Shown: positions 1 through 10,697, counted from the first letter of the stretch. The stretch: 64,000 nt of DNA from an uncultured Roseobacter sp. (GCF_947493125.1 NZ_CANLQB010000008.1:179075-243074), one strand, 5' to 3'. Translations and numbers: made by a program. Notes: generated from the sequence alone by a model not told the origin.

Positions 1-1089
1 GTGGATCACGGGATGCGTGCGGAGGCTGCCGATGAAGCCGCACAGGTCACGACGCTGTGCCACGCATTGAACATCCCGCACACCATCGTGCGGTGGAGCG
101 GCTGGGACCGGATGGGCAATTTTCAGAAAGAGGCGCGGGATGCCCGCTATCGCCTGATTGCCGATTGGGCGCGAGACCGGGCGCTGACGACGGTGGCTTT
201 AGGGCATACGTTGGATGACCAGGCCGAGACGGTGTTGATGCGTCTCGGGCGCGGTGCGGGTGTTGACGGGCTGTCGGCGATGGCGCCGCGGCGGTTGTCT
301 CACGGGATCACGTGGATCCGGCCGCTTCTGGACATCACGCGGGCGGAATTGCGCGAAGACTTGCGGCGGCGCGGGGCGGCTTGGGCAGAGGACCCCAGCA
401 ACGAGGACGAGCGTTTTGACCGCGTGAAGATGCGGCAGGCGCTGGACGTTCTTGCCCCACTTGGGATCGACGCCCGGGCGCTCGGCCAGGTGGCCTCCAA
501 CATGGCGCAGGCCCGTGATGCGCTGAATTGGCAGGCTTTCCTCGACGCCCGCCGGATTGCCAGGGTGGAGGCCGGGGCCGTGCGCGTGGACTGGCGCGCC
601 TATCGGACCCTGCCGGATGAGACCGCGCGCCGCATCCTGCTGAGCGCCATTGGATGGATCAGCGGCTCCGGGTATGCGCCGCGCCGACGCCCGGTGCTTG
701 GCTTGATCGAGGCGCTGAAGCAAGGGAGGGGCGGGACGGTCGATGGCTGCCGGGCCTGGCGTGACCGCGATGTGCTCTGGATCAGCCGCGAGCATCAGCC
801 TGTGCGCGACCTGATCTGCCGGGTCGATGAGCTCTGGGATGGCCGGTGGCATCTGCAGGGTGGGGTGCAGAGTGAGCGGCTGCACGTCGCGGCGCTTGGA
901 TTCAAGGGGCTGAAACAGCTGCCGGACTGGCGCGCTGCGGGATTGCCGCGGGATGTTTTGCGGGTCACTCCGGCGGTCTGGCGCGGTGAAGATCTGGTCG
1001 CAGCCCCTCTTGCTGGCCACGCCGACGGGTGGCACGCCCGCGTCGACGGCGGTGAAGACGCCTTCTTTGCCGCACTTTTATCGCATTGA
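1..1089 (+). CDS. tilS: tRNA(Ile)-lysidine synthase, 5'-truncated by window edge
   Basis: TilS converts the wobble cytidine of the CAU-anticodon isoleucine tRNA to lysidine using ATP and lysine. The visible part starts inside the N-terminal ATPase domain: [13 protein letters not shown] is the usual block just after the SGGxDS P-loop, and [16 protein letters not shown] and [12 protein letters not shown] are further TilS signatures. The P-loop itself and the true start lie upstream of base 1, so the GTG at position 1 is an internal valine codon. The C-terminal substrate-binding part is more divergent. ftsH follows about 80 bp downstream, the common tilS-ftsH pairing. Confidence 0.93.
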   Translation: MDHGMRAEAADEAAQVTTLCHALNIPHTIVRWSGWDRMGNFQKEARDARYRLIADWARDRALTTVALGHTLDDQAETVLMRLGRGAGVDGLSAMAPRRLSHGITWIRPLLDITRAELREDLRRRGAAWAEDPSNEDERFDRVKMRQALDVLAPLGIDARALGQVASNMAQARDALNWQAFLDARRIARVEAGAVRVDWRAYRTLPDETARRILLSAIGWISGSGYAPRRRPVLGLIEALKQGRGGTVDGCRAWRDRDVLWISREHQPVRDLICRVDELWDGRWHLQGGVQSERLHVAALGFKGLKQLPDWRAAGLPRDVLRVTPAVWRGEDLVAAPLAGHADGWHARVDGGEDAFFAALLSH

Positions 1090-1169
1090 ACCTGAGCGCG
1101 CAGTGTCTATCTTACCTCGGTAGTGGTACGATGGGCTGTCGGACCGCGCGCACATTTAGGAGAATTCCG

Positions 1170-3092
1170 TTGGGTAACGCACGCAACATCGCCTTTTGGG
1201 TCGTCCTGTTTCTACTGATCCTGGCTCTTTTCAACCTGTTCAGCGGGCCCGGCAGTACGCTGCAAAGCCGTGAGATCAGCTACTCCGAATTCGTCAACGC
1301 GGTCGAATCCGGCGAGGTCAGCAACGTCACCCTGGACGGCGAGCAGGTCCGTTTCCGTCAGGAAGATGGTGTCGACTATGTTGCGATCAAGCCGGAAGAC
1401 GCTGAAATCACGCAGCTTTTGATCGACAATGACATCGCCGTGCGCGCCGAACAGCAACAGCAATCAGGGTTCCAGACCTTCCTGATGTCGCTCTTGCCCT
1501 TCCTGCTGCTGATCGGTGTCTGGGTCTACTTCATGAACCGGATGCAGGGTGGCGGCAAAGGCGGTGCGATGGGCTTCGGCAAGTCCAAGGCGAAGATGCT
1601 GACCGAAAAGCATGGCCGCGTGACCTTTGACGATGTTGCGGGAATCGACGAGGCGAAGGAAGAGCTCGAAGAAATCGTTGAGTTTCTGCGGAATCCGCAA
1701 AAATTTAGTCGTCTGGGCGGAAAGATTCCGAAAGGCGCCTTGCTCGAGGGTCCTCCGGGGACCGGTAAGACCCTTCTGGCCCGGGCGATTGCGGGTGAAG
1801 CGGGTGTGCCCTTCTTCACAATCTCGGGATCGGATTTCGTGGAAATGTTCGTGGGTGTCGGTGCCTCCCGTGTCCGCGACATGTTCGAGCAGGCCAAGAA
1901 GAACGCGCCCTGCATCGTCTTCATCGACGAAATTGACGCCGTGGGTCGGCACCGGGGTGCGGGTTATGGCGGCGGCAATGACGAACGTGAGCAAACGCTC
2001 AACCAACTGCTGGTCGAGATGGACGGCTTTGAGGCCAATGAAGGTGTGATCATCATCGCGGCCACAAACCGCAAAGACGTGCTGGACCCTGCGCTGCTGC
2101 GCCCAGGCCGGTTCGACCGTCAGGTCACCGTGGGCAACCCGGACATCAAAGGCCGCGAAAAGATCCTCGGCGTGCACGCCCGCAAGACCCCGCTTGGCCC
2201 GGATGTGGACCTGCGCATCATCGCGCGCGGCACGCCGGGCTTCTCCGGCGCCGATCTGGCGAACCTGGTGAACGAAGCAGCACTTGGCGCAGCCCGCGTG
2301 GGGCGCCGCTTTGTGACGATGATCGATTTTGAAAGCGCCAAGGACAAGATCATGATGGGGGCGGAGCGCCGCTCCATGGTCATGACGCCTGAACAGAAGG
2401 AAATGACCGCCTATCACGAGGCCGGGCATGCGCTGGTGGGCATCAAGCTGCCCAAATGCGATCCGGTCTATAAGGCAACGATCATTCCGCGCGGTGGCGC
2501 GCTTGGTATGGTGATGAGCCTGCCCGAGATGGACCGCCTGAACATGTTCAAGGATGAATGCCACCAGCGGCTGGCCATGACCATGGCGGGCAAGGCGGCG
2601 GAGATCCACAAGTATGGCCCCGAGGCGGTATCGAATGGCCCGGCGGGTGACATCATGCAAGCCTCTGGTCTGGCGCGCGCGATGGTGCTGCGCTGGGGCA
2701 TGTCGGACAAGGTCGGCAACATCGACTATTCCGAAGCGGCCGAAGGCTATCAGGGCAACACCGCGGGCTTCTCCGTCTCGGCCAATACCAAAGAGCTGAT
2801 TGAGGAAGAGGTGCAGCGCTTTATCGCGGATGGGTACGACTGGGCGCTTAAGATCATCCAGGAAAACGAGACGGAGTTCGAGCGCCTTGCGCAAGGGCTG
2901 CTGGAGTATGAGACGCTGACCGGCGAGGAGATCAAGCGGGTCATGAACGGTGAACCGCCGGTGCCACCTGCGGGTGAGGATGACAAGCCCGACAGCGGGT
3001 CGGCCCCCAGCGTCATCGGTATTCCGAAGGCCAAAGCGAAGGCGAAGAAGACACCCCCGTCCGATGGCGGGATGGAGCCGGAGCCGACCTGA
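1170..3092 (+). CDS. ftsH: ATP-dependent zinc metalloprotease FtsH
   Basis: Membrane-anchored AAA+ protease that degrades unassembled membrane proteins and short-lived regulators. I place the start at the TTG at 1170, preceded by AGGAGA about 7 nt upstream, giving 640 residues starting [10 protein letters not shown]; the longer ORF adds 28 residues with no homology look. Order: TM helix about 8-24, short periplasmic part, TM about 103-121, Walker A GPPGTGKT (194-201), Walker B IVFIDEID (249-256), second region of homology ending RPGRFDR near 317, then zinc motif HEAGH (416-420). The C-terminal tail is Lys- and Pro-rich. A strong terminator follows. Length matches alphaproteobacterial FtsH. 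Confidence 0.97.
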   Translation: MGNARNIAFWVVLFLLILALFNLFSGPGSTLQSREISYSEFVNAVESGEVSNVTLDGEQVRFRQEDGVDYVAIKPEDAEITQLLIDNDIAVRAEQQQQSGFQTFLMSLLPFLLLIGVWVYFMNRMQGGGKGGAMGFGKSKAKMLTEKHGRVTFDDVAGIDEAKEELEEIVEFLRNPQKFSRLGGKIPKGALLEGPPGTGKTLLARAIAGEAGVPFFTISGSDFVEMFVGVGASRVRDMFEQAKKNAPCIVFIDEIDAVGRHRGAGYGGGNDEREQTLNQLLVEMDGFEANEGVIIIAATNRKDVLDPALLRPGRFDRQVTVGNPDIKGREKILGVHARKTPLGPDVDLRIIARGTPGFSGADLANLVNEAALGAARVGRRFVTMIDFESAKDKIMMGAERRSMVMTPEQKEMTAYHEAGHALVGIKLPKCDPVYKATIIPRGGALGMVMSLPEMDRLNMFKDECHQRLAMTMAGKAAEIHKYGPEAVSNGPAGDIMQASGLARAMVLRWGMSDKVGNIDYSEAAEGYQGNTAGFSVSANTKELIEEEVQRFIADGYDWALKIIQENETEFERLAQGLLEYETLTGEEIKRVMNGEPPVPPAGEDDKPDSGSAPSVIGIPKAKAKAKKTPPSDGGMEPEPT

Positions 3093-3128
3093 TCACGCCC
3101 CGAAGTGGTGGCATCACAAAAAACCATG

Positions 3129-3158
3129 GGCCCCGCCACGCGCGGGGCCTTTTCTTTT
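3129..3158 (+). terminator. Rho-independent terminator of ftsH
   Basis: Perfect 8-bp GC-rich stem (GGCCCCGC / GCGGGGCC) with a 5-nt loop, followed by TTTTCTTTT. It sits 37 bp after the ftsH stop codon. Confidence 0.9.
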
Positions 3159-3207
3159 GGCGAGGTCTCTGGTCCAACTGCGCGGGATAGCTCCCGGAGG
3201 ATCGCTC

Positions 3208-3804
3208 ATGCCCGCACTTTTGCCCACTCATTTTACTGGCACGATCACTTGGCTGGGCCGCGTGCGCAACAGCGCGAAGACGCTTCGGGCCGAGGCGTTG
3301 GAGACGGCGGAACTCACCTTTGCCGGCATCGCGGGCGAGTGCCACGGTGGCCTCACCCGCCCCTCCTGCGTGCGGGTCAAGGCCCAGTACCCAAAGGGCA
3401 CAGAGATCCGCAATGTGCGCCAGCTCTCGGTGCTCTCTGCCGAGGAGCTCGCCGTGATTGCGGCTGAGATGGGGCTGGAGGCCATTGATCCAATATGGGT
3501 CGGCGCGTCCATGGTGATCGAAGGGATCCCGGATTTCACACATGTGCCGCCGTCCTCGCGGCTGCAGATGGCCAGCGGGGCGAGCATCACGGTGGACATG
3601 GAGAACCGGCCCTGCGTGCTGCCGGGGCGGGAAATTGAAAAGGATGCGCCGGGCTTCGGTGCGGCCTTCAAACCGGCGGCCAAGACCCGACGTGGGGTCA
3701 CCGCCTGGGTCGAGCGGGAGGGCGCTGTGGCCGTCGGCGATACGGTGACGCTGCATATTCCGGATCAGCCGGTCTGGGCGCATCTCCCCGACGCGCGAAC
3801 GTAA
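3208..3804 (+). CDS. MOSC domain-containing protein
   Basis: 198 residues when started at the ATG at 3208, which has GGAGG 7 nt upstream. The MOSC fold is the C-terminal domain of molybdenum cofactor sulfurases; stand-alone versions are thought to carry sulfur for metal-sulfur clusters or to act in reductases of N-hydroxylated compounds. Evidence is the motif run GECHGG near the N-terminus, an RQLSVLSAEELA block, and the conserved cysteine in ENRPCVLPGREIE, followed by RRGVTAWVEREGAVAVGD. The substrate cannot be inferred. It sits alone between the ftsH terminator and fhs, all on the same strand. Confidence 0.85.
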   Translation: MPALLPTHFTGTITWLGRVRNSAKTLRAEALETAELTFAGIAGECHGGLTRPSCVRVKAQYPKGTEIRNVRQLSVLSAEELAVIAAEMGLEAIDPIWVGASMVIEGIPDFTHVPPSSRLQMASGASITVDMENRPCVLPGREIEKDAPGFGAAFKPAAKTRRGVTAWVEREGAVAVGDTVTLHIPDQPVWAHLPDART

Positions 3805-3830
3805 CAATCGTTTCCGAAACGAAACGATTG
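3805..3830. repeat. Perfect 10-bp inverted repeat upstream of fhs
   Basis: CAATCGTTTC and GAAACGATTG, separated by 6 nt, beginning directly after the MOSC gene stop codon. No T-tract follows, so it may be an operator or a weak terminator. It is the only obvious signal in the 147-bp gap before fhs. Confidence 0.6.
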
Positions 3831-3951
3831 CGGCGCTTCCCGCCGCTGACGACTGCGGAAAGGTCGGAATCCCCCTTCTGCGCGCCGGTGCGCGCTCGTA
3901 TGCAGGACGCAGCAACTTCGCCGCGTGCGGCGTCTCATCGGGGAGTGTTCC

Positions 3952-5628
3952 ATGGCCTATAAGTCTGACATCGAAATTGCACGCGCGGCGTCGAAGAAAC
4001 CGATCCAGGAGATCGGCGCGAAGCTGGGGATCTCCAGCGACGATTTGCTGCCATACGGCCATGACAAGGCGAAGGTGTCGCAGTCCTTTATCAACTCGGT
4101 GCAGGGCAATGAAAACGGCAAGCTGATTCTGGTGACGGCGATCAACCCGACCCCTGCGGGAGAGGGCAAGACCACCACAACCGTGGGTCTGGGGGACGGT
4201 CTGAACCGCATTGGCAAGAAGGCTGCCGTCTGCATCCGCGAAGCCTCGCTTGGGCCCAACTTCGGCATGAAGGGCGGTGCCGCGGGTGGCGGCTATGCGC
4301 AGGTTGTGCCGATGGAAGAGATGAACCTGCACTTCACGGGCGATTTCCACGCGATCACCTCGGCGCACTCGCTGCTGAGCGCGATGATCGACAACCACAT
4401 CTACTGGGGCAATGAGCTCGAGATCGACACCCGCCGCGTTATGTGGCGCCGTGTGGTTGACATGAACGACCGGGCGCTGCGCCAGATCACGACGTCGCTG
4501 GGCGGTGTGGCCAACGGCTTCCCCCGTGAGGCGGGCTTTGACATCACCGTGGCCTCGGAGGTTATGGCGATCCTCTGTCTGGCGAAGAACCTGTCAGATC
4601 TGCAGAAACGCCTTGGGGACATGATCGTGGCCTATCGCCGCGACCGCTCACCCGTCTATGCGCGCGACATCAAAGCGGATGGCGCAATGACCGTGCTGCT
4701 GAAAGACGCGATGCAGCCGAACCTGGTGCAGACGCTGGAGAACAACCCGGCCTTCGTGCACGGTGGTCCGTTTGCGAATATCGCGCACGGCTGTAACTCC
4801 GTGATCGCGACGACCACGGCGCTGAAACTGGCGGACTATGTGGTGACAGAAGCCGGCTTTGGAGCCGACCTTGGGGCCGAGAAATTCCTCAACATCAAAT
4901 GCCGCAAGGCGGGGCTCGCGCCCTCCTGCGTGGTGATCGTGGCCACTGTGCGCGCGATGAAGATGAACGGCGGCGTGGCCAAGGCCGATCTGGGTGCTGA
5001 GAATGTGGGTGCCGTCAAGAGCGGCTGTGCCAACCTCGGGCGTCACATCGAGAACGTGAAGAGCTTTGGCGTGCCGGTTGTGGTGGCGATCAACCACTTC
5101 GTGACCGACACGGACGCCGAAGTGCAGGCCGTGAAGGACTACGTGGCCGGGCAGGGTGCGGAAGCGGTGCTGTCGCGACACTGGGAGCTTGGCTCCGAAG
5201 GCTCCGCCGATCTGGCGACGAAGGTGGTCGAGACCATTGAGAAGGGGGAGGCTGACTTCGCACCACTCTACCCCGACGAGATGTCACTGGCCGACAAGAT
5301 CAACACCATTGCGACCAAGATCTACCGCGCAGATGCAGCCCTGATGGATCAGAAGATCCTCAACCAGCTGACGGATTGGGAAGAGCAAGGCTATGGCAAT
5401 CTGCCGGTCTGCATGGCGAAAACCCAGTACAGCTTTACCACCGACCCGAACGAGCGCGGCGCGCCCACCGGGTTCACCATCCCGGTGCGCGAGGTGCGTC
5501 TGAGCGCGGGTGCTGGCTTTGTGGTGGCGATCTGTGGTGAGATCATGACGATGCCCGGCCTGCCGCGCGTGCCGTCGGCGGAAGCCATCAAGCTGAATGC
5601 GGATGGCGATGTGGAAGGTCTTTTCTGA
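3952..5628 (+). CDS. fhs: Formate--tetrahydrofolate ligase
   Basis: Cytosolic enzyme that joins formate to tetrahydrofolate with ATP, giving 10-formyl-THF. I start at the ATG at 3952 ([10 protein letters not shown]), 558 residues, the family length; the upstream nine codons of the ORF lack a ribosome site. The nucleotide-binding motif [18 protein letters not shown] lies near residues 68-85, followed by the family blocks [21 protein letters not shown] and [10 protein letters not shown]. With folD 600 bp downstream it completes the formate to 5,10-methylene-THF route, which in roseobacters serves C1 oxidation of methylated compounds and purine synthesis (family knowledge). Confidence 0.97.
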   Translation: MAYKSDIEIARAASKKPIQEIGAKLGISSDDLLPYGHDKAKVSQSFINSVQGNENGKLILVTAINPTPAGEGKTTTTVGLGDGLNRIGKKAAVCIREASLGPNFGMKGGAAGGGYAQVVPMEEMNLHFTGDFHAITSAHSLLSAMIDNHIYWGNELEIDTRRVMWRRVVDMNDRALRQITTSLGGVANGFPREAGFDITVASEVMAILCLAKNLSDLQKRLGDMIVAYRRDRSPVYARDIKADGAMTVLLKDAMQPNLVQTLENNPAFVHGGPFANIAHGCNSVIATTTALKLADYVVTEAGFGADLGAEKFLNIKCRKAGLAPSCVVIVATVRAMKMNGGVAKADLGAENVGAVKSGCANLGRHIENVKSFGVPVVVAINHFVTDTDAEVQAVKDYVAGQGAEAVLSRHWELGSEGSADLATKVVETIEKGEADFAPLYPDEMSLADKINTIATKIYRADAALMDQKILNQLTDWEEQGYGNLPVCMAKTQYSFTTDPNERGAPTGFTIPVREVRLSAGAGFVVAICGEIMTMPGLPRVPSAEAIKLNADGDVEGLF

Positions 5629-5728
5629 TCACCGCCGGATCACGAATGTCCACGGGGGCGGCAAATCCTGTTGCCCCTTGGGGCGTCGAGCGCGCAAGCT
5701 CGATCAACGGACATTCAGGGAGACGACA

Positions 5729-6199
5729 ATGACCAGAACACTTGCCCTTCTTTTCGCAGTGATCTTCGCGGGCGCCGTTGCGGCACAGGATCGCCATGTG
5801 GGCTACTACTACCCCGAAGTGACCTCTGAGGAGAGCTTCGACCGGGTGGTGCGCGCCAGCCAGGGTGCGGGCAAAGCGGTGCGGATTGACTTCGTCAACC
5901 TGCTGACCAGCTCGCAGCTGGAGGCTCCGGAAAGCCCGCGCTTTGTCTTCTTTGCCAAGGGCGCCGACGCGGATACGTTGATCCTCACGGCGCTGGATGA
6001 CGAGGTCTTTGCCACGCTCTATCGCGCACGCGCGATCATGGCGCAGCTCACAGTCGCCGTCCGTCAGGGCGGATTTTTTCAGCAGGAGGAGCTGCAATAT
6101 GTGGCGACCTTCTATGATTTGCTGCAACTTATGCAGTTCAATGAACTGGTGATCACCGATGGCCGCTCCTGGGCCCACAAGGTTGCCTTTCAAAGATAA
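5729..6199 (+). CDS. Small secreted protein of unknown function between fhs and folD
   Basis: 156 residues from the ATG at 5729, with AGGGA 7 nt upstream. Residues 1-20 form a clear signal peptide (hydrophobic [15 protein letters not shown] then AQD), so the mature protein should be periplasmic. After it comes [17 protein letters not shown], a mostly mixed alpha/beta sequence with no catalytic motif I recognise. Proteins of this kind next to folD in Rhodobacterales are sometimes labelled as molybdopterin-guanine dinucleotide biosynthesis protein A, but nothing here resembles MobA and I do not support that name. It lies 13 bp before folD and is probably cotranscribed. Confidence 0.8.
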   Translation: MTRTLALLFAVIFAGAVAAQDRHVGYYYPEVTSEESFDRVVRASQGAGKAVRIDFVNLLTSSQLEAPESPRFVFFAKGADADTLILTALDDEVFATLYRARAIMAQLTVAVRQGGFFQQEELQYVATFYDLLQLMQFNELVITDGRSWAHKVAFQR

Positions 6200-6212
6200 C
6201 GGGACAGACACT

Positions 6213-7115
6213 ATGCCAGCCAAGATCATCGATGGAAAAGCTTTTGCCGCAACGGTTCGGGCGCAGGTTGCGGACCATGTGGCCAAGCTCGAGGGCGATC
6301 ACGGGATCACACCGGGGCTGGCGGTGGTGCTGGTTGGTGAAGATCCGGCGAGCCAGGTCTATGTGCGCTCCAAGGGGAAGCAAACCGTCGAAGTGGGCAT
6401 GAAGTCGGTTGAGCACAAGCTGGCGGCTGACACCTCGGAGGCCGATCTGCTGAAGGTGATCGACGATCTGAACAACAATACCGAAATCCACGGCATTCTG
6501 GTGCAACTGCCGCTGCCGAAGCACCTGGATGAGGATCTGGTGATCAACTCCATCGCGCCCGAGAAGGATGTGGATGGCTTCCATATCTCCAACGTCGGTC
6601 TGCTGGGCACTGGCCAGAAATCGATGGTGCCCTGCACGCCGCTGGGGTGCCTGATGATGCTGCGGGATCATCATGGGAGCCTGTCTGGCATGGATGCGGT
6701 GGTGATCGGGCGCTCCAATATCGTCGGCAAGCCCATGGCGCAGCTGCTCTTGGGCGATAGCTGCACGGTGACCATTGCGCACAGTCGGACGAAAGATCTG
6801 CCGGATGTGGTCCGGCGCGCGGATATCGTGGTGGCCGCCGTTGGGCGCCCCGAAATGGTGCCGGGCGACTGGATCAAACCGGGGGCAACGGTCATCGACG
6901 TGGGCATCAACCGGCTTGATGCGCCCGAGAAGGGCGAAGGCAAGACCAAACTCGTCGGTGATGTGCGCTATGAGAGCTGTGCCGCCGTTGCGGGTGCGAT
7001 CACACCCGTGCCGGGTGGCGTTGGCCCGATGACCATTGCCTGCCTGCTGGCCAACACCGTGACCGCCTGTTGCCGCGCCAATGGTCTGCCCGAGCCCGAA
7101 GGGCTGACTGCCTAG
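6213..7115 (+). CDS. folD: Bifunctional methylene-THF dehydrogenase / methenyl-THF cyclohydrolase
   Basis: FolD interconverts 5,10-methylene-, methenyl- and 10-formyl-THF using NADP. The start ATG at 6213 gives 300 residues, the family length. Signatures: substrate-site block [17 protein letters not shown] with the catalytic Lys, [17 protein letters not shown], the Rossmann segment [15 protein letters not shown], and [15 protein letters not shown] near the C-terminus. It works directly with the product of fhs upstream. Its TAG stop shares the palindrome CTAG with the stop of the convergent thioesterase gene. Confidence 0.97.
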   Translation: MPAKIIDGKAFAATVRAQVADHVAKLEGDHGITPGLAVVLVGEDPASQVYVRSKGKQTVEVGMKSVEHKLAADTSEADLLKVIDDLNNNTEIHGILVQLPLPKHLDEDLVINSIAPEKDVDGFHISNVGLLGTGQKSMVPCTPLGCLMMLRDHHGSLSGMDAVVIGRSNIVGKPMAQLLLGDSCTVTIAHSRTKDLPDVVRRADIVVAAVGRPEMVPGDWIKPGATVIDVGINRLDAPEKGEGKTKLVGDVRYESCAAVAGAITPVPGGVGPMTIACLLANTVTACCRANGLPEPEGLTA

Positions 7116-7531
7116 AGCGGCACCGGCACCATGGTGCCCTGAAGGATCGCGATCAGCGTCTCTTCACCGTCCTTGAGCGCGTGCACCTCGCTGCTGACCA
7201 CGACCAGCCGACGCCCCGGTTTGATGACACGACCCCGGGCGCGGAGGTGATCCCCCAAGGCCGGTGACAGCAGGTTGATCTTGATCTCGGCCGTGACCAC
7301 TTCGCGGTCGAGCGGCAGCAGTGTGAGCGCGGCGTAACCCGCCGCGCTGTCACCGATGGAGAAGGTGAGACCTGCATGGCCAAATCCCTGCTGTTGAGTG
7401 GCTTTGGGCAAGATCGGCGCTGTGATCTCGACCGCGCCTTCGGCGACACTGGTGATCGCGGCGCCCAAAGTGGTCATCATGGCCTGCGCGTTGAAGCTCT
7501 GGTGGATGCGGTCTGTGTGTGCGGCGTCCAT
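7112..7531 (-). CDS. PaaI-family hotdog thioesterase
   Basis: 139 residues with the single hotdog-domain layout of PaaI/YigI-type acyl-CoA thioesterases: a [21 protein letters not shown] segment in the place of the family HGG...D block, then [27 protein letters not shown]. The physiological substrate cannot be told from sequence. It is convergent with folD, overlapping by 4 bp at the stop codons, and lies just downstream of pdeM on the same strand (9 bp), so it may be the last gene of the helicase-pdeM operon. Confidence 0.82.
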   Translation of the reverse strand: MDAAHTDRIHQSFNAQAMMTTLGAAITSVAEGAVEITAPILPKATQQQGFGHAGLTFSIGDSAAGYAALTLLPLDREVVTAEIKINLLSPALGDHLRARGRVIKPGRRLVVVSSEVHALKDGEETLIAILQGTMVPVPL

Positions 7532-7540
7532 CTGCGTTCC

Positions 7541-8203
7541 CTACCGTGGCATCGGCACACATGTGGGCATGGGACCGGTGAGGATGGCAAGAGCGTCTTG
7601 CTGCATGAGGCGACCCAGCACATCGCTGTAGCTGCGCAGCCCGCCGGTGTAGGTGCCATAGGCGGGCAGGATCAACCGATTGGAATCAAACAGAAATGCG
7701 GGCCGGGTAATTGTCCGGCCCCGGGTGTGCAGACCGGCCTTGGGGTGGTAGTGGCCCGAGACCTCGCCCACCCCCTCTGCGCTGGCGATGTGGCGGAACG
7801 TCAGCGGGCCGAGCGTCATCTCCCGTCGGTGCGTGCCCCCGAACTCGAGCGGGCCCGGGTCGTGATTGCCTTCGATCCAGACCCAGCGACGCCCGGCCTG
7901 CAGTTGCGCGATCCAGAGCCGCTCCTCCTCGGGCAAGGCGGCGGCGGCGGTCAAATCGTCAAAGCTGTCACCGAGGCAAATGACGGTCCGCGCTTGCGTC
8001 GCTGCGAGATCGTCCGCGAGCCGCCCAAGCGTGTCGCGTGTCTCATAAGGCGGCAAGGCCTGCCCACTGCGTCGGGCCACACGTTCTGATTTGCCCAGAT
8101 GCAGATCGGAGACGCAGAGGAGCGCCTCACTGGGCCACCAGAGTGCACCGGAGCCCAGAGCTTTGAGCGCGGCATTCGCAAAGGTGAAATCGTGGCAGTT
8201 CAT
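7541..8203 (-). CDS. pdeM: Ligase-associated DNA damage response endonuclease PdeM
   Basis: Calcineurin-like metallophosphoesterase of the ligase-associated repair set. Metal-binding motifs are in order: SDLHLGK, GDSFDD, GNHD and GHYHPK. I prefer the ATG at 8203 (MNCHDFTFANAAL), which matches the family N-terminus, over the ATG six codons upstream; neither has a good ribosome site. It begins about 40 bp after the helicase stop codon and is surely cotranscribed with it. The usual partners, an ATP-dependent DNA ligase and a beta-CASP-type exonuclease, are not in this window. Confidence 0.88.
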   Translation of the reverse strand: MNCHDFTFANAALKALGSGALWWPSEALLCVSDLHLGKSERVARRSGQALPPYETRDTLGRLADDLAATQARTVICLGDSFDDLTAAAALPEEERLWIAQLQAGRRWVWIEGNHDPGPLEFGGTHRREMTLGPLTFRHIASAEGVGEVSGHYHPKAGLHTRGRTITRPAFLFDSNRLILPAYGTYTGGLRSYSDVLGRLMQQDALAILTGPMPTCVPMPR

Positions 8204-8243
8204 GATTTGTTCATCGCGCATCAGGACCGTCGGCGCAAGTGGT

Positions 8244-10697
8244 CTAATAGCCCACGCGCCAGCGCGGTTTGCTTGCCGGTTGCGGGGTGATCTGCGCGAG
8301 GCCCGATGTCTCCATCAGCCGCGCGGCTTCCTCGGCCAGCAGCTGCTCCTCGGCGGCACCTTTCACGGGCACGCGGCCCATTTCGAGGAACAGTGGCGCG
8401 GCCAGCGGGGTCACACGGTCGAGTGTGATATGGTCGATCCGGTCACCTACCCGTTGTGCCATCTCCTCGATCCGCCCGAAGTCCACCAGACCGCGCAGCG
8501 CTTCCTCCCGGGTGATGTCGAGGAGCAGGTGACCGGGGTCGTATTTCTGCAGGGTGTCGTAGAGGATGTCGGAGCTGAATGTGGCCTGCCGCCCGGTCTT
8601 GCGCGCGGAGGGTGTGTTGCGCTGGATCAACCCGGCGATGGTGGCGCTGGCTCTAAACGTCCGTTTCATAACGGCATTCCCGGCAAGCCAGGTCTCCAGC
8701 CCGTCCTGCAGCGCGTCGAGATCGAAGAGCGGTGCGGGCGCATCCACCCGGGTCAGACCCCAGATCAGGGTGGCGTAATCGGTGGCGACGAAGCCCATGG
8801 GATTGAGCCCCATCTCCTCCATGCGCTTGGTGAGCAACAAGCCCAGCGTCTGCTGGCCGTTGCGCCCGGCGAAGCCATAGATCACCGTCTGTTCGCGCCC
8901 GTCATGAGGGAAGCTCTCGATCAGCAGACGGCCGGGTTCGGGCAGCTGGCTGACCTGGCGTTGGAGCGCCAGCCAGTCCGCGGTATGGGCGGGCAGGTCG
9001 GGCCAGCTCTCCTGCTGGAACATCTCGATGACGCGGGCGCTGAGTTGGGTGGACGTGGCAAACTTCGTGCCGAGGAAGGTGGCCACCTTCGGCTTCTTCG
9101 CGGCGTTGCGGCTGACCTCGACGGTCATCTCGCGCAGGCCCTCGTAGCGCACGATCTGGCCGCCGATCAGGAAGGTGTCGCCCGGCGTGAGCGACGCGGC
9201 GAAGCCTTCTTCGACCTCGCCCAGAGGCTTGCCGCCGCGGTTGCGCTTGAGGCGCACCTTCAGCGTGTCGGTGTCCTGTATCGTCCCGATATTCATACGA
9301 ATTTTCTGGGCGGCACGCGGGTCGCGCAGCTGCCATTGGCCATCGGGGCGCTGCAGCAGCCGCTGCCATTGGTCATAGGCGCGCAGCGCATAGCCGCCGG
9401 TGGCGCAGAAGTCGAGGCAGGCGTCGAATTCCGCGCGGCTGAGCGTGGTGTAGGCCCCGACGGTGATGACTTCCGCATAGAGCGCGTCGGCATCGAAGGG
9501 GCCGGCGGCGGCGGTGATCAGGATGTGCTGGCAGAGCACGTCGCGCGGGCCGCGCCCGCGCGGGTCTCCGTCGAGCGCGCCTTCGCGGACAGCCTCGAGG
9601 GCGGCCACGCACTCGACCACCTCGAAGCGGTTGGCGGGCACCAGCAGCGCCTTCGAAGGCGCGTTGTAGCGGTGGTTGGCGCGACCGATCCGCTGCACCA
9701 GCCGTTTGACGTTCTTGGGCGCGCCGATCTGAATAACCAGGTCGACATCGCCCCAGTCGATCCCGAGATCGAGGCTGCCGGTGCAGACGATTGCGCGCAG
9801 CTCGCCGCGGACCATGGCGCCCTCGACGCGCTCGCGCTGCTGGCGGTCCAAGGATCCGTGGTGGATGCCGACCGGCAGGCTGTCTTCATTGGCAAGCCAC
9901 AGATTATGAAAGAAAATTTCCGCCTGCGCGCGAGTGTTGTGGAAGATCAGCGTGGTCTTGTGCTGGCGGATCTGGTCGAGCACGGCGGGGATCGCATAGG
10001 CCGCTCCGCCGCCCGACCAGGGGGGCGCTTCCTCGGTGGTGAGCATGGAGATGTCGGGGGCGGGGCCGGGGTCGGCCAGGAGGATCTCGCAAGGGTCGGG
10101 GTGGCGGGCGAGCCCACGTGCGATGGCCGCCGGGTCTTCGACGGTGGCGGAGAGACCGACGCGACGCAAATCCGGGCAGAGGCGCTGCAGCCGTCCCAGC
10201 GCGAGCATGAGTTGATCGCCGCGCTTGCTCTCGGCGAGGGCGTGGATTTCATCGACGACCACGCGCTGGAGCCCCTCGAACATGCGTGGCGCGTCCTCGT
10301 AGGAGGTCAGCAGGGCGAGGCTCTCGGGCGTGGTCAGCAGGATGTGCGGCGGGTCTGCGCGCTGGCGCTTCTTGCGGCTGGCGGGCGTGTCGCCGGTGCG
10401 GTCTTCGATGCGGATGGGCAGGCCCATCTCCGTCACGGGGGTCGTCAAATTCCGTTTGATATCAGCGGCCAAGGCCTTGAGGGGCGAGATGTAGAGCGTG
10501 TGCAGCCCGTCCCGGGGCGCCTCTGCCAGATCGACCAGCGTGGGCAGGAAACCGGCCAGTGTCTTGCCGCCGCCGGTAGGGGCGATGAGCAGCAGGGCGG
10601 GCGCGTCGGCGCGGTCGAGCATCTGCTGCTGATGCGGGTGAATGGACCAGCCTTTGGCGGCGAACCAGTCGTGAAAGGTCTGGGGCAGGGCGGACAT
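8244..10697 (-). CDS. Ligase-associated DNA damage response DEXH-box helicase
   Basis: Superfamily 2 helicase of the Lhr-like ligase-associated class. Starting at the ATG at 10697 (MSALPQTFHDWF) gives 817 residues, the usual length; the ORF extends 37 codons further without homology. Walker A is PTGGGKT (40-46), the DEXH box is DEIH (149-152), followed by GLSATVEDP (motif III), CTGSLDLGIDWGDVDLVIQIG and the motif VI run QRIGRANHR. The long C-terminal half matches the Lhr winged-helix and DUF-type region. Role: unwinding during repair of DNA strand damage with PdeM and a ligase, inferred from family context. Confidence 0.93.
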   Translation of the reverse strand: MSALPQTFHDWFAAKGWSIHPHQQQMLDRADAPALLLIAPTGGGKTLAGFLPTLVDLAEAPRDGLHTLYISPLKALAADIKRNLTTPVTEMGLPIRIEDRTGDTPASRKKRQRADPPHILLTTPESLALLTSYEDAPRMFEGLQRVVVDEIHALAESKRGDQLMLALGRLQRLCPDLRRVGLSATVEDPAAIARGLARHPDPCEILLADPGPAPDISMLTTEEAPPWSGGGAAYAIPAVLDQIRQHKTTLIFHNTRAQAEIFFHNLWLANEDSLPVGIHHGSLDRQQRERVEGAMVRGELRAIVCTGSLDLGIDWGDVDLVIQIGAPKNVKRLVQRIGRANHRYNAPSKALLVPANRFEVVECVAALEAVREGALDGDPRGRGPRDVLCQHILITAAAGPFDADALYAEVITVGAYTTLSRAEFDACLDFCATGGYALRAYDQWQRLLQRPDGQWQLRDPRAAQKIRMNIGTIQDTDTLKVRLKRNRGGKPLGEVEEGFAASLTPGDTFLIGGQIVRYEGLREMTVEVSRNAAKKPKVATFLGTKFATSTQLSARVIEMFQQESWPDLPAHTADWLALQRQVSQLPEPGRLLIESFPHDGREQTVIYGFAGRNGQQTLGLLLTKRMEEMGLNPMGFVATDYATLIWGLTRVDAPAPLFDLDALQDGLETWLAGNAVMKRTFRASATIAGLIQRNTPSARKTGRQATFSSDILYDTLQKYDPGHLLLDITREEALRGLVDFGRIEEMAQRVGDRIDHITLDRVTPLAAPLFLEMGRVPVKGAAEEQLLAEEAARLMETSGLAQITPQPASKPRWRVGY

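Noticed and set aside
5729-6199. Annotation as molybdopterin-guanine dinucleotide biosynthesis protein A
   Set aside because: The protein is short, secreted and lacks the MobA GTP-binding LAGGxxxRMG motif.
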